Shown here: in pieces, positions 1 through 6,660 of the stretch
Numbering within the stretch: position 1 is the first letter of the stretch
Layout of the letters: the number at the start of each line of letters is the position of its first letter
DNA from: a virus
IMG/VR virus record: IMGVR_UViG_3300032291_003254
Coordinates: 1-21,033 of that record
Strand: one strand, 5' to 3'
Length of the DNA: 21,033 nt
Translations under genes and position numbers: made by a program
The notes under the pieces: model-generated
What the model saw: the letters and a program-made list of their open reading frames with translations, nothing else
What the model was told of the DNA's origin: nothing
Databases searched by the model: none

Positions 1-1
1 C

Positions 2-382
2 TATCCACCAAGATCAGGCGAAGGTCGTCCACCACCACAAGATATACAAACTGCTTCGTCTTCAGCTTCGGGCCAGGCTGCGCCAAGCGTGGCCCAAACC
101 CCTGCCTGGGCAAAGCCAACTTCAGTAACTGGAACAACACCAACATCGTCAATTGCCAAGGGAACACAGCAGATATTGAATCCGCCGACTCAACTGAATG
201 AACCAACTTTGGCACAGCTCCAAGCAAGTCCGACTTATATACTAGCTAGAAGAGGCGGCGCAACCCCTGCAGCCGCGCTAGCAGCAGCAAGAGCAACATT
301 TGCAGCAGGAACAAACAATTTTAGCGGAACAGCATTGCCTGGCATTAGAACACCAGGGCAAAATATAGTCAAGGAGCCATAA
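2..382 (+). CDS. C-terminal part of unidentified Pro/Ala/Ser/Thr-rich virion-cluster protein (5' truncated)
   Basis: The frame is open from base 2 to the TAA at 380-382 with no stop, so this is the 3' end of a gene that begins before the window. A GTG at 89 is in frame, but it has no Shine-Dalgarno sequence and the frame continues upstream of it, so I do not take it as the start. About 126 residues are visible. They are low in complexity and rich in Pro, Ala, Ser, Thr and Gln, with a Pro-rich stretch near the left edge and an Ala-rich segment (AAALAAARATFAAG) near residues 80-95 of the visible part. No membrane segment, catalytic motif or recognised domain is seen. The stop overlaps the gp5 start by one base (ATAATG), which suggests translational coupling and a role in the same baseplate/tail assembly. 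A hub- or tube-associated protein with a disordered tail is possible, but I cannot identify the family. Confidence 0.75.
   Translation, partial: YPPRSGEGRPPPQDIQTASSSASGQAAPSVAQTPAWAKPTSVTGTTPTSSIAKGTQQILNPPTQLNEPTLAQLQASPTYILARRGGATPAAALAAARATFAAGTNNFSGTALPGIRTPGQNIVKEP
371..376 (+). promoter_or_regulatory. Strong ribosome binding site for gp5 gene
   Basis: AAGGAG lies five bases before the ATG at 382, inside the last codons of the preceding gene. It fixes the gp5 start and is the best Shine-Dalgarno match at any gene start in the window. With the one-base stop/start overlap it supports coupled translation. Confidence 0.8.
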
Positions 383-2802
383 TGGCAGAGAATATACAAA
401 GAAGTGTAGGGCGCCCCGAAGAATACCGATTTGACCGTGGCGGAAACCCAGTCGAAATGGGTCCGTTCGTCGGTATTGTAGTTAACAATATCGACAACAC
501 TCGGTCTGGACGCTTGCAAGTATGGATCCAACAGTTTGGTGCTACTAACAGCGACGGATCTCCAAATTTAACTGACGATACTTGCTGGCGAACAGTTAGA
601 TATATTTCTCCTTTTTATGGTGCTACACAACAATCAGGATCAACTGGCGTGGGAACTTACCCTGGCAACAGAAACAGTTACGGCATGTGGTTTACTCCCC
701 CTGAACTGGGAACAAAAGTTCTTTGCTTTTTTGTTGGAGGCGATCCGACTGTAGGCGGTTACTATCTTGGTTGTATTCCTGAAGATGGTATCAACAGAAT
801 GATTCCTGCTATAGGCGCAGTGTCTAATTACAATACAAATAATGCAACACAGAAACAATTACTAGCAGGCGCACCAGCAGTTCCGGTAACTGAGATCAAC
901 GACATTGACCCAAAATTTACAAATGATCCAAGATTCTTTGACAAAGAAAAACCAGTCCAAAGCACTGTTGCGGCTACCTTGTTCCAACAAGGATTAATTA
1001 AAGATCCCATTCGCGGCCCTATCAAAAGCAGTGCTCAAAGAGAAAGCCCATCAAACTGCTACGGCATTTCAACACCTGGTAAACCAATTTATCAAGGTGG
1101 ATACAATGATCAAAATTTAAGACCTTCACTAGAACAAGGCCAAGTTAGACTGCAAGACATTGCAGTTGTTGGACGTCAAGGCGGCCACACCTTTGTGATG
1201 GACGACGGAGACATTGACGGCAAGGACACACTGATTCGTATCCGCACTGCCAAAGGCCATCAAATTACCATGAGTGATGATGGCGACGCATTTTACATAA
1301 CTCATGCAAATGGACAAACATGGCTAGAGTTTGGCAAGCAAGGCACAGTTGATGTGTATTCAACAAACTCTATCAATTTAAGATCTCAAGGTGTGTTGAA
1401 TTTCCACGGAGACAAAGGCATCAATATGTATACCGGCGGCTCCTTTAGAATTAAAAGTGCAAAATCAACTCTAATAGATTCGGGAGAAAATTTAATTTTA
1501 AACAGCGAACAACTTTCTTTGTTAACGTCCAAGAAAACAGTTGGCATTCGCAGCGACGGCAACCTTGGTCTACAAGGTAAATTTTGTTCAATAAAGAGTG
1601 AGTCTCTTATAAATTTGTCGGCTAGATTGATAAATTTAAACGGCGGCCAAACTATACCTATTCCGCCGGCGCCTGTGCTCCAAGGATTTGAACTCGCAGA
1701 CACTGTTTATGTTGCTGGCAAGGGATGGGTAAGTCAACCGGGTATACTAAAAACAATTGTGAGTCGAGCACCTACCCACGAACCATTTGCAGGGCACGGT
1801 GGCGCAGCTGATGCAAGTGTTAACCTCAACCCAGTTGAGGTTAAAATTCCGGACCCTAACAGTTCAGTTGGAGAAATATATACAAAAGTTTCTGCCTCGG
1901 CAGTTCAACGAGGTGTCACACTAGAAACAGTATCTGCAGAACCAGTTGCAGTCACAGAAATAGGACCAATGTCAGTTGCACAAGTTACTTCGTTAACTGC
2001 ACAAGCTGCCGAAAATCAAGCACTGAAATATCCTGCATACGACGACGATGGAAACTTGTTGCCAGGCTACGAGTTGGATAAAGATAACAACCCAGTGTAT
2101 ACTGGCCCATCACTAGGCACTGCCTCTCGTGGTATTGGCAAATACGGACAAAGTGTTCAGGGTCTGGTTTCAGTTGGCCTGGTTAAATCAGCTTCATTGA
2201 GCTTGATCAACGGTGGATTATCAGCAGAGGTAGTGCTAAAATCAAATGGTTCCTGGACAGGCCAATTTGGTGTCAATAGTTTGAGTGACTATTTGAATTC
2301 TAAAGAATTGCAAAATATTGTGCAAATTGGTTTAATGGCAGCAGCGTTTACTGGATTGGTAGATTCGGGCACGCTCACTGGAGAAGAAGATCCTAGAGTA
2401 GTTGCTACTTTTGTTCAACCTGCTACAGAATATGGAGTCAGCAGAGTTGTAGAATGGACAGATGGATTTGCAGACTCATTGGAGCAAACTGAACTAACAA
2501 TTGCAGCACGCCAAGGTCAATATGCCATTGATTTTGTGGAATATTTTGGCGAAGAGATTGAGTTGATTAACACCCCGCCAGATGGAACAAACGCACAAAG
2601 AGATGTAATCGACCAGGCCATTGCTGATATCATTGACAACCCCAAAGTTCCTGTTCCGCAGTATACAGATACTCCTGCGGAGGTTGTTAATACCACATCA
2701 ACAGTTATACAAGCTGATGGGTCTTTGATCAAAGTCAACAAGCCCATAACAACAGACGAAGACGGCACGTTCCGATTCGCTCCAGGTAGCAATCAAGGTT
2801 AA
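382..2802 (+). CDS. 5: gp5-like baseplate hub / central spike protein, no lysozyme domain
   Basis: This is probably the trimeric hub-spike protein at the tip of the tail tube, which punctures the host envelope when the sheath contracts. Residues ~26-140 look like the gp5/VgrG OB-fold domain (GPFVGIVVNNIDNTRSGRLQ, then MWFTPPELGTKVLCFFVGG). A short conserved linker follows around residues 220-233 (RESPSNCYGISTPG). Residues ~268-425 are short alternating beta repeats (GHQITMSDDGDAFYITHANG and onward), as in the gp5 beta-helix needle. A conserved-looking RAPTHEPF element follows near residue 465. Residues ~575-705 form a mostly helical, Ser/Leu-rich region (GKYGQSVQGLVSVGLVKSAS; NSLSDYLNSKELQNIVQIGL) of unknown role. 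T4 gp5 (575 aa) carries a lysozyme between OB-fold and needle; nothing like it is visible here, so any muralytic activity must lie elsewhere. The start is fixed by AAGGAG. The gp5 assignment is confident; the function of the C-terminal ~370 residues is not known. Confidence 0.85.
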   Translation: MAENIQRSVGRPEEYRFDRGGNPVEMGPFVGIVVNNIDNTRSGRLQVWIQQFGATNSDGSPNLTDDTCWRTVRYISPFYGATQQSGSTGVGTYPGNRNSYGMWFTPPELGTKVLCFFVGGDPTVGGYYLGCIPEDGINRMIPAIGAVSNYNTNNATQKQLLAGAPAVPVTEINDIDPKFTNDPRFFDKEKPVQSTVAATLFQQGLIKDPIRGPIKSSAQRESPSNCYGISTPGKPIYQGGYNDQNLRPSLEQGQVRLQDIAVVGRQGGHTFVMDDGDIDGKDTLIRIRTAKGHQITMSDDGDAFYITHANGQTWLEFGKQGTVDVYSTNSINLRSQGVLNFHGDKGINMYTGGSFRIKSAKSTLIDSGENLILNSEQLSLLTSKKTVGIRSDGNLGLQGKFCSIKSESLINLSARLINLNGGQTIPIPPAPVLQGFELADTVYVAGKGWVSQPGILKTIVSRAPTHEPFAGHGGAADASVNLNPVEVKIPDPNSSVGEIYTKVSASAVQRGVTLETVSAEPVAVTEIGPMSVAQVTSLTAQAAENQALKYPAYDDDGNLLPGYELDKDNNPVYTGPSLGTASRGIGKYGQSVQGLVSVGLVKSASLSLINGGLSAEVVLKSNGSWTGQFGVNSLSDYLNSKELQNIVQIGLMAAAFTGLVDSGTLTGEEDPRVVATFVQPATEYGVSRVVEWTDGFADSLEQTELTIAARQGQYAIDFVEYFGEEIELINTPPDGTNAQRDVIDQAIADIIDNPKVPVPQYTDTPAEVVNTTSTVIQADGSLIKVNKPITTDEDGTFRFAPGSNQG
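1820..1844 (+). repeat. Perfect 11-bp inverted repeat with 3-nt loop inside gp5 gene
   Basis: TTAACCTCAAC (1820-1830), loop CCA, then GTTGAGGTTAA (1834-1844) form a perfect 11-bp stem. It encodes residues ~480-488 (VNLNPVEVK), at the boundary between the needle and the C-terminal region. There is no T-run on either side of the stem in the direction needed for an intrinsic terminator, so its role, if any, is unknown. Confidence 0.6.
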
Positions 2803-2805
2803 ATA
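2800..2805 (+). promoter_or_regulatory. Weak late-promoter-like TAAATA at gp25 start
   Basis: TAAATA overlaps the gp5 stop codon; the octamer GTTAAATA (2798-2805) matches 6 of 8 bases of the T4 late promoter core TATAAATA. It ends only five bases before the gp25 ATG, so a transcript from it would start at or past the ATG. It is listed mainly because the same hexamer recurs at two other gene starts. Confidence 0.15.
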
Positions 2806-2810
2806 TACAC

Positions 2811-3185
2811 ATGCCTGCATTCATTGGTTTTAACACACAAGGTCAGTATAAAAAGTTTACGTTGACAGATTCAGCGTTGATCAAACGTGACCTTCTAAAC
2901 GCTCTTAATATTCGTCAAGGGCAAATCCCCGGCCGCCCCCAAGTAGGGACTATACTGTGGGACAACTTGTTTGATAATCAAACAAACGAAACTGAACGAG
3001 CAATACTCAATGAAATACAAAGAGTAGCCGGCGGCGACCCACGTCTGCAAATATCCACTGTGGAAATTTTCCCCCAACAAAACGGATTACTGTTGCAGGT
3101 TGAGATAATTTTGGTTCCCAGCACAGAGCCCGAGCGCCTGTCTATTTTCTTTGATCAAAACACACGCAACGCAAGCTATGTTTAA
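2811..3185 (+). CDS. 25: Baseplate wedge protein gp25 (GPW/gp25 family)
   Basis: This 124-aa protein matches the size (T4 gp25 is 132 aa) and layout of the gp25 / phage P2 GpW / TssE family. Family members sit in the inner wedge and form the platform from which the contractile sheath starts to polymerise. The N-terminal region holds an Asp/Leu-rich helix (SALIKRDLLNALNI, residues 21-34), followed by the family signature: GQIPGRPQVGTILWDNLFD at residues 37-55, a helix (NETERAILNEIQRVAGGDPR, 59-78), and two C-terminal strands ending in EIILVPSTEPERLSIFF. No signal peptide or membrane segment is present. The ATG lies 8 nt after the gp5 stop, with only a weak AAGG about 12 nt upstream, so coupling to gp5 translation is likely. 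Lying between gp5 and gp6 fits baseplate assembly; in T4, gene 25 sits in a different cluster. Confidence 0.88.
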   Translation: MPAFIGFNTQGQYKKFTLTDSALIKRDLLNALNIRQGQIPGRPQVGTILWDNLFDNQTNETERAILNEIQRVAGGDPRLQISTVEIFPQQNGLLLQVEIILVPSTEPERLSIFFDQNTRNASYV

Positions 3186-3204
3186 CTGAGCCGTTTTTAA
3201 GTTC

Positions 3205-3212
3205 CATAAATA
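3205..3212 (+). promoter_or_regulatory. Candidate T4-type late promoter upstream of gene 6
   Basis: CATAAATA matches the T4 late promoter core TATAAATA at 7 of 8 bases and lies in the longest intergenic gap in the window (45 nt, 3186-3230), 18 nt before the gp6 ATG. In T4 this element is read by RNA polymerase with the phage sigma gp55 and clamp gp33/gp45. A start point about 10 nt downstream would leave a leader of only some ten bases. Confidence 0.5.
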
Positions 3213-3230
3213 AACAAATAATGGACTACT

Positions 3231-6200
3231 ATGGCTAAGACTACTAGACAAACTGCTATTTTTGGGGTAGAGGACTGGAAAAGAATCTATCAAACTTATC
3301 GTGAAGCTGACTTCCAAAGCTACGACTTTGAAACGTTGCGTAAGAGTTTTGTAGATTATCTACGCTTATACTATCCCGAAACTTTTAATGACTACATTGA
3401 AAGTTCTGAATTCATTGCCTTGCTTGATATTATTGCATTTATGGGGCAGAGCCTTGCATTCCGCAATGATTTAAATGCAAGAGAAAACTACATTGACACA
3501 GCAGAACGTCGAGACAGTGTTGTCAAACTGGCAACACTGGTTGGTTACACCCCAAAACGCAATACATCTGCATCTGGTTATCTTAAAATTTTCTCGGTAA
3601 ACACAACTGAGAATGTGACTGATGTTAACGGTATCAATTTGGCCAACATCACAGTCAACTGGGCAGACCCAACAAACTTTAGCTGGCAAGAACAATTTTC
3701 TGCTATTATCAATGCCAGCTTGGTGAGCAGCCAACGCATCGGACGTCCAGGCAATCGATCAAATATTCTAGGTGTAGACACTTCGGAATATACTGTAAAT
3801 TTGGTCCCTGGTTACCTGCCTGTTATCCCTTACAGTGCCACAGTGGACGGAGTAAGCATGCCGTTTGAAGCAGTGAATGCCACTTCTGTAAACAGAGAAT
3901 ATGTTTACGAACCAAGCCCACAACCCAATGGCGAGTTTAATATTCTATTCCGTAACGACTCACTGGGATTTAACTCTGCCAACACCGGCTATTTCTTCCT
4001 GTTCAAACAGGGTGTTTTGCAAAGCCAAGATTTTAACTTGGCTGATAGAGTCAGCAACCAAGCAGTTAACATCAATATCGAAGGGTGTAACAATGACGAC
4101 CATTGGTTATATCAAATTGATGATGTAGGCACAGTGGCATCAGAATGGAAATGGGTTGAAAGTGTATACGCTGCGGCAGCAGAGCAAACAGATCCTGGCG
4201 TTAGAAAATTATTTTCAATCACAAGTCGTGCCAATGATCAAATTACATTGAACTTTGGCGACGGTGTGTTTTCTGAGATTCCAGTTGGCACCTTCCGTGC
4301 TTATGTCCGTGCATCCAATGGATTGCAATATATCATCAACCCAGAAGAAATGCAAAGTGTAGTGATTCCTATCAGCTACATCAGCCGTTCTGGTCAGTTG
4401 GAAACAATCACATTCACTTGTGGTATTACCACACCTGTGTCAAACGCACAACCACGTGAAACAATCGACGAGATCAAGCAACGTGCTCCTGCTCGTTACT
4501 ACACACAAAACCGCATGGTCAATGGCGAAGACTATAATAATTTCCCATTTACTGCATACAACTCAATTATCAAATCCAAAGCACTGAACCGTGCCAGCAT
4601 TGGCACAAGTAGATACCTGGAACTGGTTGACGGCACTGGAAAATATGCATCAACCAACAGTTTTGCAAGCGACGGTGCATTGTATGAAAACTATGCTCTC
4701 CCTGCGTTTCAGTTCACCTATACCACAAGCAATGAAGTTGCCAACGTTATCAGCAATAGAGTGCAACCAATTCTACGTGAAAGTTTAATGCAGCAATTTT
4801 ATTATGCTGAATTTCCAAGACCCAGTTTGGTGAGTTTAAATGTATCCTGGAATCAGAGCACTACAATTTCTAATACAACCACAGGATTTTTTGTTAACAA
4901 TCTTGGAAACCCAGTTCCTATTGGTCCATACACAGCCGACAACAAAAAATATATTGTTGTTGGAAGTTTGGTTAAATTTGAAGCTCCTGCAGGATACTAC
5001 TTTGATGTCAACAACAGACTCAAAGCTGGTGTTCCAACCCGCGCTGATGAAAAGTTAGTGATATGGGCAAGCCCAACCAGCGTGTATCTTGAAGGCACCA
5101 ACAGTGGTGAAGGAAACTTGCCAAGTGGCCTTGGACCAGTTGCGCTGAACAATTTTATTCCAACAGGGGCAATTGCCACACAAGTTATCCCTATCTTTAT
5201 CACGGACTTGCCAGTGTCGTTTGAAAGCTCAATGGCCGAACAAATCTTATTAAACAGAAATTTTGGCATAGGATACGACAGCCAAGGCAACATAACAGGC
5301 ACTGCCGGAACTTGGTATTTGATTACATCTACAAACCTAGCACAAGGCGCTGATTTTAGTTTGGCAAATGCTGGTAGCACCGCAGGCACCAATCTTGATG
5401 CAAGTTGGTTGGTAGAGTTCATCACTGACGGAAGCACATACACAGTGAGTTCAAGAGCACTCGAGTATTTGTTTGGCTCTGTGTTGCAAAATCGTTTCTT
5501 CTTCTATGGCGACGAGCAAGTGTATGACAGTAGAACCGGAACTGTAATCAAAGACTTTGTTAATGTATTAAAAACCAACAGCAGACCTGACAGTGCATTG
5601 CCACTAGCTGAAGATATCAAACTTGAAATTGTTGATCAACCTGTGTTGAGTGATGGTTATGTTGATGACTTCCAAGTTTTGGTCAGCTTTAAAGATTCAG
5701 ATGCAGATGGTGTTCCAGACAATCCCGATTTCTTCAATGACATTGTTGCGCCTAGCGTGAACCCAACATCAAAACTTGTGTTCTTGGAAAAAACAGTTGA
5801 CTTTGACAATTTAGAAAGATACTTGCTGGTCGAAAGCGGACGTGTGAATTCAGAGTATGCAACATTGGATGACATTGAATTGGTCAAAGAGCAATATGCC
5901 AATGGTCAAGTGTTTTATACATATACCTCTGAGCAGTTCTATCAGCTGGCAGTAAATGTAACAACTGGATTGAGAACATTATCCAATGTAAGCACAGCAT
6001 GGATAGCAAGAACCGGTCGCCAGAATCTATACTTCCAGTATAGACACAATAGTCCGTTGACAGCACGTATTGATCCAGGCACAAGTAATATCATTGACTT
6101 GTATGTGGTTACATCTCAATACTATACAGCATATCAAAATTATATTCGTGATGTGACTGGCACCATACCTGAGCCATTGCCTCCCACTATCAACGAACTA

Positions 6201-6659
6201 ACAACAGCATATCAAGGTCTTCAAGATTTCAAAATGATTTCTGACACTATGATTTTGAACTCAGTTGAATTTAAACCTTTGTTTGGCGAAAAGGCAGACG
6301 AAAGTTTGCGAGCAACTATTAAAGTCATCAAGGCATTTAACAGCACAGCAAGTGTTAGCGAAATTAAAAATCTTGTGGTTACATACATGAATCAATACTT
6401 TAGCATTGACAAATGGGACTTTGGTGATACATTTTACTTCTCAGAATTGGCAGCATATTTGCACGACAACATGGCAGGAGTAATTAGTTCAGTTGTTCTA
6501 GTGCCATTGGATCAACAAAAAAGTTTTGGTGACTTATACGAAATACGATCAACTCCAAGTCAAATTTTCGTAAATGCAGCGACAGTAAATAACATTGATG
6601 TGATTGAAGCCCTCACAAGTACGAACCTTCGTACAGCCCCGGGCAGTGGAGTAATTTAA
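3231..6659 (+). CDS. 6: Baseplate wedge protein gp6 (extended, baseplate-J-like)
   Basis: gp6 forms the ring that links the wedges and keeps the baseplate together as it changes from hexagon to star. The N-terminal ~110 residues are typical of the family (FVDYLRLYYPETFNDYIESS; FIALLDIIAFMGQSLAFRND; AERRDSVVKLATLVGYTPKR). The baseplate-J-like core includes ETIDEIKQRAPARYYTQNR near residue 410. Residues ~575-800 are a beta-rich segment. A DSDADGVPDNPD acidic loop lies at 822-833, GRQNLYFQYRHNSPL starts near 929, and the C-terminal wedge part runs from about 1010 (FKPLFGEKADESLRATIKVI) to the end. At 1142 aa it is far longer than T4 gp6 (660 aa); long forms are usual in marine T4-like phages as I recall them. 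I chose ATG 3231 because the family N-terminus begins there, although no clear Shine-Dalgarno sequence precedes it. The next gene starts one base after its stop. Confidence 0.9.
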   Translation: MAKTTRQTAIFGVEDWKRIYQTYREADFQSYDFETLRKSFVDYLRLYYPETFNDYIESSEFIALLDIIAFMGQSLAFRNDLNARENYIDTAERRDSVVKLATLVGYTPKRNTSASGYLKIFSVNTTENVTDVNGINLANITVNWADPTNFSWQEQFSAIINASLVSSQRIGRPGNRSNILGVDTSEYTVNLVPGYLPVIPYSATVDGVSMPFEAVNATSVNREYVYEPSPQPNGEFNILFRNDSLGFNSANTGYFFLFKQGVLQSQDFNLADRVSNQAVNINIEGCNNDDHWLYQIDDVGTVASEWKWVESVYAAAAEQTDPGVRKLFSITSRANDQITLNFGDGVFSEIPVGTFRAYVRASNGLQYIINPEEMQSVVIPISYISRSGQLETITFTCGITTPVSNAQPRETIDEIKQRAPARYYTQNRMVNGEDYNNFPFTAYNSIIKSKALNRASIGTSRYLELVDGTGKYASTNSFASDGALYENYALPAFQFTYTTSNEVANVISNRVQPILRESLMQQFYYAEFPRPSLVSLNVSWNQSTTISNTTTGFFVNNLGNPVPIGPYTADNKKYIVVGSLVKFEAPAGYYFDVNNRLKAGVPTRADEKLVIWASPTSVYLEGTNSGEGNLPSGLGPVALNNFIPTGAIATQVIPIFITDLPVSFESSMAEQILLNRNFGIGYDSQGNITGTAGTWYLITSTNLAQGADFSLANAGSTAGTNLDASWLVEFITDGSTYTVSSRALEYLFGSVLQNRFFFYGDEQVYDSRTGTVIKDFVNVLKTNSRPDSALPLAEDIKLEIVDQPVLSDGYVDDFQVLVSFKDSDADGVPDNPDFFNDIVAPSVNPTSKLVFLEKTVDFDNLERYLLVESGRVNSEYATLDDIELVKEQYANGQVFYTYTSEQFYQLAVNVTTGLRTLSNVSTAWIARTGRQNLYFQYRHNSPLTARIDPGTSNIIDLYVVTSQYYTAYQNYIRDVTGTIPEPLPPTINELTTAYQGLQDFKMISDTMILNSVEFKPLFGEKADESLRATIKVIKAFNSTASVSEIKNLVVTYMNQYFSIDKWDFGDTFYFSELAAYLHDNMAGVISSVVLVPLDQQKSFGDLYEIRSTPSQIFVNAATVNNIDVIEALTSTNLRTAPGSGVI
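5694..5729 (+). other. Acidic DxDxDG calcium-loop-like motif in gp6
   Basis: gp6 residues 822-833 read DSDADGVPDNPD. The spacing of Asp residues (D822, D824, D826, G827, D830, D833) resembles thrombospondin type-3 or EF-hand-like calcium loops. It sits between a beta-rich segment and the conserved C-terminal wedge part, so it may be a calcium-stiffened linker. Metal binding is inference. Confidence 0.5.
6619..6634 (+). repeat. 7-bp inverted repeat near the 3' end of gene 6
   Basis: GTACGAA-CC-TTCGTAC is a perfect 7-bp inverted repeat with a 2-nt centre (in RNA, more likely a 6-bp stem with a 4-nt loop). It lies 25 nt before the gp6 stop and 27 nt before the giant gene. No T-run follows, so it is not a normal intrinsic terminator. 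Confidence 0.4.
6648..6651 (+). promoter_or_regulatory. Ribosome binding site for the giant structural gene
   Basis: GGAG lies nine bases before the ATG at 6661, inside the last codons of gene 6. Because gene 6 stops one base before this ATG, ribosomes could reinitiate directly, coupling the output of the giant protein to gp6. Confidence 0.6.
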
Positions 6660-6660
6660 G

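Noticed and set aside
89-382. GTG at 89 as the start of a complete 97-aa gene
   Set aside because: The same frame is open to base 2 without a stop, the low-complexity composition is continuous across the GTG, and no Shine-Dalgarno sequence precedes it. A 5'-truncated gene is more likely.
1608-1615. TATAAATT, a 7 of 8 match to the T4 late promoter core
   Set aside because: It is deep inside the gp5 coding region, far from any gene start. AT-rich coding DNA yields such matches by chance.
382-2802. Lysozyme or other peptidoglycan hydrolase domain in gp5
   Set aside because: Between the OB-fold and the beta-helix there is only a ~120-residue linker without a lysozyme-like catalytic pattern, and none is visible in the C-terminal part.
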